Positions 51,182 to 60,983 of a stretch of 64,000 bases of DNA are shown piece by piece. The notes under the pieces are model-generated. The model did not search any database. It was not told the origin of the DNA and saw only the letters and a list, made by a program, of their open reading frames with translations. Source of the DNA: Halonotius pteroides (GTDB lineage Archaea > Halobacteriota > Halobacteria > Halobacteriales > Haloferacaceae); the NCBI RefSeq assembly GCF_003605635.1, contig NZ_QMDW01000005.1, positions 62,001-126,000 on the forward strand. Reading direction: 5' to 3'. Each line of letters starts with the position of its first letter. The stretch's first letter is position 1. The position numbers and the translations under genes were made by a program.

Positions 51182-52738
51182 ATGTCAACAGAATCCAAAT
51201 CCAGTTCCAGCCAGCCTCGCTCCCCCGGCTCCGACTCGAACGAGAACGAGACCGAGAACACCAGTGGGGACGAGAACGATACTAGCGCCAGTCGCACCGA
51301 TACCGACCGCCCGCCCCTTCCGCTTGCCGATCTCCTAACCCGAGAGACAGACCGAAAATTCGTCGGCCTCACTGAGAACGACTCCCGGGAATATCCCGAT
51401 GAAGTTCCACCGGAAACCCGGTGTTCGGCAGCGAACTCCCGCTCGTTTAAGGAAGCAATCCAAGCCCTCCCGAAGGCGAGCTCCGGTGAACTCTGGGCGA
51501 ACAACGATTTCGTCGAGACATCCGGGCGTGTCGACACTGCCGCCATCCGCCGTGTGCATGGTCTCGACGTCGACGCACTCGAATCCTATACCGGAAGTTC
51601 GATCGCAGACCTTGCCGCCTCGAGCGATGCGGACGCAGTCGTGCGTGTCCATGACCACCAGGACATCGTCGACGACCGCCGAAAGGCGTTGAACGCGCTC
51701 GGCTACGATGTAAAATTCCGGTGGCAGATCGCTTCGGATTCGTACTCCATCATCAACCCACAGGAGGCGTATCTCCCGATCATCAGTGCGCTCCAGCAGC
51801 GTGGTGAAACCAATCCCTTCGGGTGGGTGTCCTACCGTGACTGGGGCGGTTTGCTCAAGATGGTCGTCATCTGCCCGAGCCTTCGCAACGTCGTGTCCGG
51901 CGACAAGGAGGACCTCGAGAACACAATCGACGAAGACGGCATTACCAGCGCCGTCAGTAACGACAGCGACTCCGATGGAGAAGACAACGAAAACAACCCG
52001 GAGACCGTCATTTACGGCGGCTTCCAGACCGGCTACGACTTCCGTGGCACGCAAACGCTCTGGGCGCGACCCATCCTCTTCTTCCCCGACAGCGGAACCG
52101 TTCTCCCGGATATGGGTGAGCGGTACACACGACGGCACTATGGGAAAGCCACGAATGCCGATCACGAACGTAGTCAGGGGCGTGTTCCGATCAGCGAGTG
52201 GTGGCGCTCCATCTACGACGATATCGATACTCGGATGATCGAGGTCGATACCGCCATCCGTCGGACGCGGGCCATCGCTTACGACTTCGAGGACCTCCCA
52301 TTCTCCGTCGAAGACTGCTACACCTACTGGGGGATTGCGTTCAAATACGCAGAGCGGGCCGCTGACAGGGCGACCTCGATCGCCAACCCCTCCACACGAC
52401 CAACCGTGTTCAACCTCCAGCTCTCATTGCTCATCTCCGTGTTGGAGGAATACGAGGGGTCGATGGCCTCGGACACGTACCAGGAGTACCTCGAGGTCGC
52501 TGGTGAGTTGTTCAGAACGCCGGCGATGATGATCCAACTCGCGATGCAAGAGCACGACCACCGGACGGACGATGACTCCCAACGCGTCCTCCCCGAGAAC
52601 CAGCAGACGCTCAGTGACTCCCTCGAGGACATCGTCGATATCCCGGGCATCAGCGTCGATACCGAGGCCGACCTCTCGGATCAGCAAGCACACCGGGTGC
52701 AGGATCGGGTTCAAAGACGACTCGGTGACATCTTCTGA
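51182..52738 (+). CDS. Large hypothetical protein of the replicon core
   Basis: A 518-residue protein that I do not recognise. A Ser/Asn/Glu-rich disordered N-terminus (1-60) precedes an alpha-beta region; FRWQIASDSYSIINPQEAYL and NPFGWVSYRDWGGLLKMVVI, then VIYGGFQTGYDFRGTQTLWA, resemble DUF932-type phage/plasmid proteins that are expressed early in phages, though I cannot confirm this. A helical C-terminal half follows (VEDCYTYWGIAFKYAERAAD, LLISVLEEYEGSMASDTYQE). ATG 51182 is preferred over an upstream in-frame start. Leader element L12 lies 265 bp upstream. Confidence 0.8.
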   Translation: MSTESKSSSSQPRSPGSDSNENETENTSGDENDTSASRTDTDRPPLPLADLLTRETDRKFVGLTENDSREYPDEVPPETRCSAANSRSFKEAIQALPKASSGELWANNDFVETSGRVDTAAIRRVHGLDVDALESYTGSSIADLAASSDADAVVRVHDHQDIVDDRRKALNALGYDVKFRWQIASDSYSIINPQEAYLPIISALQQRGETNPFGWVSYRDWGGLLKMVVICPSLRNVVSGDKEDLENTIDEDGITSAVSNDSDSDGEDNENNPETVIYGGFQTGYDFRGTQTLWARPILFFPDSGTVLPDMGERYTRRHYGKATNADHERSQGRVPISEWWRSIYDDIDTRMIEVDTAIRRTRAIAYDFEDLPFSVEDCYTYWGIAFKYAERAADRATSIANPSTRPTVFNLQLSLLISVLEEYEGSMASDTYQEYLEVAGELFRTPAMMIQLAMQEHDHRTDDDSQRVLPENQQTLSDSLEDIVDIPGISVDTEADLSDQQAHRVQDRVQRRLGDIF

Positions 52739-52768
52739 TTCGCCGTGAACAAAACTCACCGACATAAC

Positions 52769-52775
52769 TTTATGC
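52769..52775 (+). promoter_or_regulatory. TATA box of the winged-helix/PIN operon
   Basis: TTTATGC in CATAACTTTATGC, about 25 bp before the ATG at 52797. This gives a leaderless transcript and shows that this operon does not use the repeated leader element. Confidence 0.5.
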
Positions 52776-52796
52776 ATTCCGCGAAAATTAAAATAC

Positions 52797-53384
52797 ATGG
52801 CCAAATCTGCTCTCTCGAATTCGCACCCGCTGGATACGATGCTGGCCGTCTCTGACGTGATCCAGAACGACCGATTGGCCCGTTTGTACGCTCGGGTACT
52901 CGACCTCGACACTCCCACTGTAGAGGAACTCGCAAGCCGTTCTGCGAGTTCCAAAACCACGGTCTATGAGGATGTCAAGCACCTCGTCGAGATTGGCGTC
53001 CTCGAGCGCGTGACGGACTCTCAGCCACATCGTTACCGCGCTCGATGGGTCGATATGACCATTCAGACGGGGAAGGAGACGTTTCAAATCACCCCGACAC
53101 TCCTCGTCGCCTTGGCTCAACACGACTCGAACGACAATATCGAACTCTACATCGAACGCCACGGAGTCAGTGGTCTGGCGACGGCAATCGAATACGCTCG
53201 GGCCTACACGAAATCGGAGATGACTGCCCGGATCATGGCTCGAGAGCAGGAGATCCCCGTCCTCGAAGCCGAAACAATCCTCCAGGAACTCCAGGAAATC
53301 CTCCTTGATGTAGAGGACGAGATTTCGACGGAAATCGATATCGAGGCGTTGGATGCAGACGTAGACGAGCAAATCGGCGAGTAG
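52797..53384 (+). CDS. Winged-helix regulator, likely antitoxin of the PIN gene
   Basis: A 195-residue protein with an N-terminal winged helix (about 20-90: LARLYARVLDLDTPTVEELA, SSKTTVYEDVKHLVEIGVLE) of the ArsR/TrmB-like type, followed by helices (about 95-160) and an acidic C-terminal tail (VEDEISTEIDIEALDADVDE). Its stop lies 5 bp before the GTG start of a PIN-domain gene. This layout, an acidic-tailed DNA-binding protein followed by a PIN nuclease, is that of a toxin-antitoxin or regulator-effector pair; the tail could neutralise the PIN protein. It has its own TATA promoter. Confidence 0.82.
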   Translation: MAKSALSNSHPLDTMLAVSDVIQNDRLARLYARVLDLDTPTVEELASRSASSKTTVYEDVKHLVEIGVLERVTDSQPHRYRARWVDMTIQTGKETFQITPTLLVALAQHDSNDNIELYIERHGVSGLATAIEYARAYTKSEMTARIMAREQEIPVLEAETILQELQEILLDVEDEISTEIDIEALDADVDEQIGE

Positions 53385-53389
53385 TAACC

Positions 53390-53923
53390 GTGCCGGAACA
53401 CCTCTTTCCCGATGTCGAGAGCCACCTCATTGACACGAATCTCTTCATTCGCTTCGAGCGCCACGAGACGATTGACCTGCTTGAGCGAGCAGTGACCGAA
53501 CACGATATCGTTCTCTTGGCCCCGCAGCGAGTATACGAAGAACTCACGCCAGAGTCCTATCCCTACGACCAACCTCCAATTGACGATGCGATAGAATCCG
53601 GCTGGGTGCAGGTCTTGGATGAAGTTGATTACTCGAACCCCGTCGTTTCAGCCACGATGGATATGGTTCGACACTATATCTCCGCCGCAACCGAGCGTCC
53701 CGAGCATACGATAGAGCAAGCCGATGCAGAAGTAGGTGGGGCGGCTGCTACGCTCTTGGAAGACGGACTCACAAACTCGATAGCGATCTACACGAACGAC
53801 AGAGCCGCATTCCGTGGGATTGAGCGAGCACTCTCTCAACACAGCTACGAGAATCACGTTCAGTTAGTCAAGGCGTTCGATTTCGCGGATACCGTCGAGA
53901 ACAGATATCAATTCTCTAAATAA
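53390..53923 (+). CDS. PIN-domain protein, likely ribonuclease toxin
   Basis: A 177-residue PIN-domain protein. The acidic active-site residues are visible in HLIDTNLFIRF (Asp near residue 15), RVYEELTPESY (Glu near 50), EQADAEVGGAAATL (Asp/Glu near 115) and AIYTNDRAAFRG (Asp near 137). PIN proteins cut RNA; many are toxins controlled by a cognate protein. The start is GTG at 53390, 5 bp after the winged-helix stop. It is larger than classical VapC (about 130 residues) and pairs with a winged-helix protein rather than VapB, as in several archaeal PIN loci. A stabilising role on the replicon is inferred. Confidence 0.85.
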   Translation: MPEHLFPDVESHLIDTNLFIRFERHETIDLLERAVTEHDIVLLAPQRVYEELTPESYPYDQPPIDDAIESGWVQVLDEVDYSNPVVSATMDMVRHYISAATERPEHTIEQADAEVGGAAATLLEDGLTNSIAIYTNDRAAFRGIERALSQHSYENHVQLVKAFDFADTVENRYQFSK

Positions 53924-54039
53924 CCACTCTTTCAACAATTAGACGAATGGAGTAATAATCGAGAGCCGTGCCTCGTCTCTCTATTCGGAATTCGATTCTA
54001 GAAACCGACCGTTGCACGCTCTCTGACGGTGGAACGCCA

Positions 54040-54068
54040 TTTTTGTCGCCCCCCGACAGGTGAAGGGG
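54040..54068 (+). promoter_or_regulatory. Leader element L13
   Basis: TTTTTGTCGCCCCCCGACAG then GTGAAGGGG. The 14-mer TTTGTCGCCCCCCG is identical in L13, L15 and L16. It lies 42 bp before the MoxR-like gene and contains AGGTGA. Confidence 0.7.
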
Positions 54069-54109
54069 CTGGAAAGACCCAGATAGAACGCCTCGATTGC
54101 CAGAAAATC

Positions 54110-55714
54110 ATGTCCTCAGCATCCACCGCAAGTGGCGACACCATTCCCGAAGGCCAGGTTGTCCTCTCACATCTCGTAAATCGACTCCTCCAGCGTGAAG
54201 GAGGCAACGTCCCCGTTGAGCGGGTGGCACTGCGGGTGTCCGACTATGCCGACCTTTCCGATCAAGATGCCGCAGATCTTATCGATGAAGGGGCTGACGC
54301 CGGCATCTACACGCTAGATCGCTCCTCGGGCGGGAACGCCACCATTACCGGCGTCTCACCACAGGGGACGGAACCGAAGGTAATCACCGACGCCTTCGGC
54401 GAACTCCAGCAAGACACTGACGTCGACTTCCGCGTGATCAGCGTCGTCACCGATTCGATTAATGACGCGCTCTATGACGCCGGCTACGACGACTTCGCAT
54501 CGCTCGCGGACGCCAGCATCGACGACATCGCCAGCCTCACCAGTACGCTCACCGAGAGCCGTGCCGAGAACCTCCTCAAAGAGGCCCGCACGCACGTCCC
54601 CGTTGGACTCCGCCTCGCAAAGACCGCTGCCACCTACTACGGCCAACGGATCGATCCCGACACCGAACGGGCCGCCGCTCGCGTCACCGACCTCTCGCTT
54701 GTCACGGATTCCGTCGGAGAACCCCTGTACCGTTCCGAGGGGTGGGAGCCCGACGACGAGCGAGGGATGTACGTTTCCGATATCGGCCGCAACGCCGGGA
54801 GTCCTGTCACCACAGGCCTGCACCTCCTCGACGATCCCGACTACCCGAGCGTCCCGAAGACCGCGACTCACCCCGACGCAGCCTATGACGCGCTCCCGGT
54901 CGACGACAACGGCGAGGTCGTCCCACCAGCCGTCCCCATCGACCCACGCTTCCAGGTCCCCCTCGATGAACTCATCGCGAAGAAACTCGCTCGTGGCCTC
55001 GTCCCGATTCGGGTGGTCGGGCCGCGTGGGTCGGGGAAGAACTATCTCATCAAGTATTTGTGCCACAAGACGAACCGGGGGTACCAGTCCATCGATGTCG
55101 ACCGAGCGACCGAACCCGAGGATCTTTTCGGCCCGCTCGTTCCCGATGGCGACGTCATCGTTCCCCGAAACGGCGCCGTGAAACAGGGTCTTCTGAACGG
55201 CGATACGATCGTCATCAACGAGTTTCCCGTCATGCAGGCCGGCGCTGCCATCGCATTACACCGGCTCTTGAACGAGGGGACACTCCTGGTGAAGAGCCAC
55301 GGTGAACTCGTCGAGCCGCACCCGTCGGCTCGAATGGTCATCACTATGAACCCGCCGACACGCGAGTACCGGGATTCGGAGCCGATGAACTCGGCAACGA
55401 GAGGCCGCTTCCGTTCGTTCGAGCAGCCCTACATTCAGGAGATCGAGGAAGAAGTGGAGACACTCGATAGGCAGGCGAACAGCAACGACCCCGTCGTGGA
55501 CCGACCGACGCTCAAGAAAATCGTCCAGTTCGCCCACCAGACCCGAGAGAACGAGTCCTGGCCCACGCTCTCGACGCGGAATCTCACGATCCTCTGTGAA
55601 CACATCGAAGACGGAGTGTACCCGAAGGCCGCCGTCAAGGGGGTGCTCTGGGGAGTTGCCGAACCAAACCAGTACCCCGAGGACGCCTACGAAACGCTGA
55701 ATGACTACCTCTAG
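54110..55714 (+). CDS. MoxR/CobS-like AAA+ ATPase with helix-hairpin-helix domain
   Basis: A 534-residue protein. The N-terminal part (1-110) is helical; residues about 115-165 contain a helix-hairpin-helix-like repeat (DALYDAGYDDFASLADASID, DIASLTSTLTESRAENLLKE). The AAA+ module (about 280-500) has Walker A GPRGSGKN near 304-311 and Walker B VINEF near 367-371. Both differ from the norm: Asn replaces the Ser/Thr after the Walker A Lys, and Asn replaces the first Asp of the DE pair. MoxR/CobS ATPases act as chaperones with a VWA protein, which is encoded next. Fold and pairing are clear, but hydrolysis may be weak. Start ATG 54110 follows element L13. Confidence 0.87.
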   Translation: MSSASTASGDTIPEGQVVLSHLVNRLLQREGGNVPVERVALRVSDYADLSDQDAADLIDEGADAGIYTLDRSSGGNATITGVSPQGTEPKVITDAFGELQQDTDVDFRVISVVTDSINDALYDAGYDDFASLADASIDDIASLTSTLTESRAENLLKEARTHVPVGLRLAKTAATYYGQRIDPDTERAAARVTDLSLVTDSVGEPLYRSEGWEPDDERGMYVSDIGRNAGSPVTTGLHLLDDPDYPSVPKTATHPDAAYDALPVDDNGEVVPPAVPIDPRFQVPLDELIAKKLARGLVPIRVVGPRGSGKNYLIKYLCHKTNRGYQSIDVDRATEPEDLFGPLVPDGDVIVPRNGAVKQGLLNGDTIVINEFPVMQAGAAIALHRLLNEGTLLVKSHGELVEPHPSARMVITMNPPTREYRDSEPMNSATRGRFRSFEQPYIQEIEEEVETLDRQANSNDPVVDRPTLKKIVQFAHQTRENESWPTLSTRNLTILCEHIEDGVYPKAAVKGVLWGVAEPNQYPEDAYETLNDYL

Positions 55715-55731
55715 AGGAACCAGCAGCGCTC

Positions 55732-55759
55732 GTTTGTGCGCCCCCGTGACGACGAGGGG
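55732..55759 (+). promoter_or_regulatory. Leader element L14
   Basis: GTTTGTGCGCCCCCGTGACG then ACGAGGGG, 53 bp before the VWA gene and 17 bp after the stop of the MoxR-like gene. The two genes therefore each carry a leader element although they could share a transcript. Confidence 0.65.
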
Positions 55760-55811
55760 CTGCACACTCTGTCCATTACTCGCCCGTCCCGGCCTCCGTC
55801 CTGTTCCAACC

Positions 55812-58805
55812 ATGTCAATTCAACACCACCAGATCGTCGACGATCTCAAACCCAACGCCGCTGTGATATCGCGAATTTCTCCGCAGCGGGCCGACCGTCT
55901 CCGAGAGTTCATCCTCGGTCACCTGCCAAGGGGTCTGACCGTCGACGTCGTCATTTCCTCCAGCGTCCAGACCGCTGCCGTTCTCCCCGTCGATGTCGAT
56001 GCCATCGTCTCTTCAGATGCGACCGAAATCGAACGCGCTCAGGCCGAACAGTTGCTCGCCGGCGTCGACGCCGATTACCTGGTGATGGTGACTGGGACCG
56101 AGGCCGACCTCACCCGCATCCCGCTCAACGACCAGCTCACCGCCGACCACGCCCACCAGTTCGGCCTTGCCTTTCACGAACTGCTCCACATACTCAAGAC
56201 AGCCATCACAGCGATATCAGAACTCCTCGAGACCGAGGTCGATGTCAAATACCATGCCCAGGTTCACGACCTCATCAACATCGTCGAGGATGGCGCTATC
56301 GAGTCCGAAGCCATCCACGGCGAGAATTTCAGCGATAACGCCGGAATTCGGCTCGAACTCACTCGACGGCTCCACTCGCAGACGCCCGAGGACATCCCAG
56401 ACGGTGAGGAAATTCGCTACTCGTTCTGGGACGCTGTGACGAGTTGTCTGTACGACGAAGCCATCTATCCGACGGGAACGACCGATGTTCTTCTCGACGA
56501 AAACGATTCTCGCATACAATTCAAGAGTGATGCGGATCGGGATGCGTTCGAGGCGATCCACACAGAACTGTGTACGCTGTCTGACGACGTACACGCGATT
56601 CGGAGCGCCGACCGATCAGACATCACTCACAACCACGACAAGACCGCCTCGATCCGTCGAGCGCGACGAGTCATCCAGACATGGACCGACCACATTCAGC
56701 CCGTCCTCGAGGCCGACAAAGAGGACGAAGAAGAGCAGGAACAGGACGTCCAGGTCAACCAACAGGTCGGTGGTGAGAACGAAGGCGGGTATCAAGACCA
56801 GTCCAGCGGGGATGGGAGTGACGAGGCCGCAGAACTGCCGGAAACGCCATCAAACTCTGGTGCAGGCGACGACAGTTCCAGTAGAAACGAAGGGCTACAG
56901 GACGCTGAAGAGGGCGCTAGTACAGATGGGGATTCACAGCGGCTGTCACAGACCCAGCCCCCAACACAACTCCCCGAAGACTTCGATCCGACCGACGTCT
57001 CGCTATCGCGGGAAGCAACGAGTGACCCCCATCAAAACGTCTTCGAACAACCGCCGGTCACGGACGATCCCAGCCCCACCGACGTCGGCGAGATCGACAA
57101 TCATGGGGAAGAGGACGAACAGAACGACGAGCAGGCCCCCAGCACTGGCGAGGGCGCACAGCGGCACCACCGCGATGGTAAAGACGTAGGTGACGCAGAA
57201 GCCGACGAGGAGAGAACTGACGCCGCTCAGGACACGGGAGGCGACAGTGATGGTGAGGGAGATGTCAAAGACAAGGCGGGGGGAGAGAATGATGGACAGG
57301 CCGAGTCAGAATCCGAACCGTTGAGTCGGGCTCAAGCCATCGCGCAGGCCGCTGACCGTGCCCGACAACGCGAGCAGGAACAACAGAGTGGGAATCCAGG
57401 CCAGAAGACGAACACCGAGACAGAAGCGCCGTCGAAGTCACCATCACCCGAGGAGGACATGGGTGACGTCCCGAGGTCCGCCGCTTCGAGTTCCATCGAC
57501 ACTCAGCAACAGAACCAGAACCAGCTCACTCTCGGGAAATTCGGCGGCGATTCCCAGGATAATCACGAGGGCACAAATCCCGATACGAGCGAAGGCGAGA
57601 CCGACGACGAGCACTCCTCGGACGGATTAGATGAGGCATGCCAGTCGGACCAAGCGGATACCCCGACGCTCGAGACGGCGAGCAGCAGCGCGCCGGGAGA
57701 CACCGACACCGACGTACGTTCGGAATCGGAGTCCGGTTCAGAACCCGAAGCAGAATCAGACTCTGAATCGGGGCAAGACATCCTGGAAGGACCTGCCCAT
57801 GCCGAGAGTTCGACGAGGTCGCCCGACGAAGACGAAGCCACCTACGAGAATGCCCTTGCCGGAGACGAACGCGCTGCCCACGGTGAATCCGAGCGCGAAG
57901 GTATCGACGAACAGGCCCTCGAGGAAGAACTCTCCGCGCTTGCTGACCAGCTTGAACGCTCCGCTCGCCAGCAAGCACAGAACGGGGAAGATCAGAACAA
58001 CGGAGAGGGTGGGCAGCAGGGCGCTCTTGGAACTCTTGAGGATCTCGATATCCTTCCCATCAGCGACGATCTCGCCCTCAATCGCGAGTGGGGCGCTATC
58101 GAAGACGGGGCGGATCGGGTCGCAGACACCCTCGAAATGTACCTTCGACTCGACCGCCGCAAAAACGTGAGACGTGGACTTTCTTCCGGGGCGTACGATT
58201 CCCGAGCCGGCCACCGTCTCGTAATCGGCGACCCCCGCGTGTGCAAATCCCGAACCCTTGGGGACGAAAAGCAGTACGCGCTCGTCCTCATCCTCGATCG
58301 TTCTGGATCGATGCGGCGGGGGTCACCGCCGAAGATCGAGATCGCAACGCAAGCCCTTGCCCGGTTCGCACTCGCCGCCGAGAACCTCGGGATTCGCGTC
58401 GCCATCACTGACTTCTACCGTGGCGAGGCACGTCTCGTGAAGCCATTCAGCATAGAAACGCGCCACGTCCAGGCGAATCTTCTTGACACGACGTGTGGTG
58501 GCGGGACGCCCCTCGCGGATGCGGTTAGCCTCGCCCGTGAACTCGTCGAAGCACAACGCGACGAGCCGCTGATAATCACTGTGACGGATGACAACCCCTC
58601 CTCGACGGACGATGTCATCGACCAGATCCGGCGGTCGCACGCCCCCGTGTGTTCGCTCACTATCGCGACCGATTGCCAGCCCGGGTCGCTCTCTGACAGC
58701 GCCTCCGAACTCTCGCAGTACTACGAACGTCAGGAAGCCGTTTACACACCCGAGCGTCTCGACGACAGACTCGACCAGTTCGCGAGCCTGCTAGCCGGGT
58801 TGTGA
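55812..58805 (+). CDS. VWA-domain protein with HExxH motif, partner of the MoxR-like ATPase
   Basis: A 997-residue protein. The N-terminal domain (about 1-300) has HELLH at 122-126, a zinc-peptidase-type motif, and further on VEDGAIESEAIHGENF, where the Glu residues could be the third ligand. A very long acidic, Gln/Ser-rich disordered region follows (about 305-750). The C-terminus (about 820-997) is a von Willebrand A domain with an intact MIDAS (DRSGS at 829-833, then a conserved Thr/Gly loop GGGTPLADAVSL and TVTDDNP). The layout recalls CobT and other MoxR-partner VWA proteins. With the preceding AAA+ gene it probably forms an ATP-driven remodelling or metal-handling complex; the substrate is unknown. 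Confidence 0.87.
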   Translation: MSIQHHQIVDDLKPNAAVISRISPQRADRLREFILGHLPRGLTVDVVISSSVQTAAVLPVDVDAIVSSDATEIERAQAEQLLAGVDADYLVMVTGTEADLTRIPLNDQLTADHAHQFGLAFHELLHILKTAITAISELLETEVDVKYHAQVHDLINIVEDGAIESEAIHGENFSDNAGIRLELTRRLHSQTPEDIPDGEEIRYSFWDAVTSCLYDEAIYPTGTTDVLLDENDSRIQFKSDADRDAFEAIHTELCTLSDDVHAIRSADRSDITHNHDKTASIRRARRVIQTWTDHIQPVLEADKEDEEEQEQDVQVNQQVGGENEGGYQDQSSGDGSDEAAELPETPSNSGAGDDSSSRNEGLQDAEEGASTDGDSQRLSQTQPPTQLPEDFDPTDVSLSREATSDPHQNVFEQPPVTDDPSPTDVGEIDNHGEEDEQNDEQAPSTGEGAQRHHRDGKDVGDAEADEERTDAAQDTGGDSDGEGDVKDKAGGENDGQAESESEPLSRAQAIAQAADRARQREQEQQSGNPGQKTNTETEAPSKSPSPEEDMGDVPRSAASSSIDTQQQNQNQLTLGKFGGDSQDNHEGTNPDTSEGETDDEHSSDGLDEACQSDQADTPTLETASSSAPGDTDTDVRSESESGSEPEAESDSESGQDILEGPAHAESSTRSPDEDEATYENALAGDERAAHGESEREGIDEQALEEELSALADQLERSARQQAQNGEDQNNGEGGQQGALGTLEDLDILPISDDLALNREWGAIEDGADRVADTLEMYLRLDRRKNVRRGLSSGAYDSRAGHRLVIGDPRVCKSRTLGDEKQYALVLILDRSGSMRRGSPPKIEIATQALARFALAAENLGIRVAITDFYRGEARLVKPFSIETRHVQANLLDTTCGGGTPLADAVSLARELVEAQRDEPLIITVTDDNPSSTDDVIDQIRRSHAPVCSLTIATDCQPGSLSDSASELSQYYERQEAVYTPERLDDRLDQFASLLAGL

Positions 58806-58973
58806 TAATGGTTAGCAGAAGATTTCATAATATCACTGTTATTATCGCTCTGTGACTAATAGATCCAGCTTGCCGAATACCACTACAAATATATCGTGCG
58901 TATCTTGCACACGCCGATAGTAGTGTAGCATATGAAGGAACATTTAACAGGTTGATAATCGCTACTGGAAATA

Positions 58974-60983
58974 ATGGCCGAGCTGCTAGTTTTCACCCTT
59001 CTTGCCGCTCTCGCTGCGATCTACCCAATACTTCCGAAGCATCGACAGCTACGAGTTCGATACAGTTTGTGGACGAAGGGCAGACTCGGTTTTATCGGAC
59101 TAATGTTTATATTGATTATCACAACTTATTGGGTCTCTGTCCTCGTTCAGAGTAAGGAACAGAACACTCTTGATGTCAGTTTCCTTGACTGGTCAACTAC
59201 GATTACGCTGCTCTACGTTGAATCTGTCCAGCTGATTGCTGTACTCCTAATTGTCATCCCGATTGCGATATTGTTCATCAAGCCAAATGTTCGGATTCGT
59301 AACGAAGATAACCTACTGGAAATTCTACGTGATCTTTACAATCGAGAAGAGTACACGACATTAGTTAATCTTCTTCAAGACAATTATCGACCGTTAATAA
59401 ATCATTCTTCCAGTCCTGTTCATCCAGAATCGCTGATGACGGTATCTTCGCTCTTCGTTGAAGTAGACGAGGATCACAAGGAGGATCTTGAACAGGAGGA
59501 AGACGAAGGTGAGGACGAAGAGGAAGAAAAAGAGGAACTACCTAAGGCGCGGAGACGACTGGTTCGGGAGACGAGACGAACCCTCCGGTTTCGTTGGACG
59601 AACTTACGAGACAGGGTGAGCAGCACGGTAGAAGATTGGAGTGAACGAATCCAGCAGAAATCACGCTTGCTCAGGTACTATGTGGCGAGGTTGCGATACC
59701 GAGTGGATAACACGGCGGAAAACGCGTCAGAGTATAGTGAAACCCTTCTGCTTGATCCAGATTTTAGCGAGTTGTATTCCGATCTTGCTTCGGAATTGGG
59801 ACTCAAAATACTTTGTGATGACTCACTAGAAAACGTCCCCCGACAGGATGTTGTGCATCGGTATTTACAAGCACAACTTGAGACAGAGAACACTCTTCTA
59901 TACCGCGATCTCGAACAGAATACAGAGATGGAGGATTTGTACCGGTACAATCTTAAAGAAAATAACAGACTCATTTATGCTTTGTTCTCAGATTTCGAAC
60001 GGGCGGAGGACCTGAACGTGTATAAACCGATAGGAGATCGAACTCAAGAGATTATTCGGGAACAGCGAAGGGGGGAGTTCGACAAGTATCATGATCGGCG
60101 TCTCACAGATACTCGTATCCGGGACGACTATATCTTCCAAGATCCAGTATATGTCGGGATCCAGTTTTTCGACGTGATGGTGAGAGAAGCTTTTGATCAA
60201 GAAGTTGATTGGCATGTGTGGCTGTCTTATTATGAGTCGTTCACTCGTGAAATCTGCCGAAATTACGAAATAACAGAGTACAGTGATCCGGATGCAGAGT
60301 GGCCGAATGATTACTCTCGTTTCCTATATGAGATTGTCCGAAACATGCGGGAGTGGATCAAGATGCTGGAGGAAGAACTCAAGCCGGATACTAAGAGTGA
60401 TCTGAATGGACCGCCTTTTGTCCTTGAAGTTAGTTCGGTTACCGATAGCTCGGAAACTGAACCCCCGTCAGATGAAGAAGAAGACTCGGATGATGAGTCT
60501 GGTGAGAATAAAGAACAGGTAGAAACGGAAAATGAATCAGATGCTGAAGAAAAACAACGAGAACCCGCTGAGGTGGGGGATCACATTCGGTTAGGAAATA
60601 TTAGCACGATGAGAATGGAGAGAAACATTCCGGAAATGACGGTGATTATTCTCATCTCATGTCATGAGGAGATCCTCACGACCGAGGAAATCCCCCTTCA
60701 GTTCATGGATTATATCACCGAAACCATTTTTCTATGTTTGCTTGACCTACGGGAATACGACAAAGGATCGCTCCAATGGATGTATAGCAAGTTGATGCTG
60801 CACTGTTTGAGTGAGAATCTCACTGGAAAACGGACAGACCCGTTATACCGGGAGAATCTGAAGCGTGTCTATTACGGTGATTACGGTGGCCCCCACGACT
60901 ACGGTGTTCGTCACGAAGTGTCTGTCAAGGATAGGCAAAGGGTAGGCCTTGTTGAGGACTTGGACGAAATAATCGGTTCTTGA
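58974..60983 (+). CDS. Low-GC membrane protein, probably acquired cargo
   Basis: A 669-residue protein with three membrane helices in the first 120 residues (about 3-22, 38-58, 80-105), a highly charged linker with Glu runs (about 165-190), an Arg-rich segment and a large helical cytoplasmic domain. A second acidic linker lies at about 490-530. No family is recognised. The gene is visibly lower in GC than its neighbours and uses A/T-ending codons. It has its own TATA-like box (TTTAACA, about 58943-58949, about 30 bp before the ATG) and no leader element. Such isolated AT-rich membrane genes in a GC-rich plasmid are often recent cargo, for example in phage defence; this is only inferred. Confidence 0.75.
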   Translation: MAELLVFTLLAALAAIYPILPKHRQLRVRYSLWTKGRLGFIGLMFILIITTYWVSVLVQSKEQNTLDVSFLDWSTTITLLYVESVQLIAVLLIVIPIAILFIKPNVRIRNEDNLLEILRDLYNREEYTTLVNLLQDNYRPLINHSSSPVHPESLMTVSSLFVEVDEDHKEDLEQEEDEGEDEEEEKEELPKARRRLVRETRRTLRFRWTNLRDRVSSTVEDWSERIQQKSRLLRYYVARLRYRVDNTAENASEYSETLLLDPDFSELYSDLASELGLKILCDDSLENVPRQDVVHRYLQAQLETENTLLYRDLEQNTEMEDLYRYNLKENNRLIYALFSDFERAEDLNVYKPIGDRTQEIIREQRRGEFDKYHDRRLTDTRIRDDYIFQDPVYVGIQFFDVMVREAFDQEVDWHVWLSYYESFTREICRNYEITEYSDPDAEWPNDYSRFLYEIVRNMREWIKMLEEELKPDTKSDLNGPPFVLEVSSVTDSSETEPPSDEEEDSDDESGENKEQVETENESDAEEKQREPAEVGDHIRLGNISTMRMERNIPEMTVIILISCHEEILTTEEIPLQFMDYITETIFLCLLDLREYDKGSLQWMYSKLMLHCLSENLTGKRTDPLYRENLKRVYYGDYGGPHDYGVRHEVSVKDRQRVGLVEDLDEIIGS

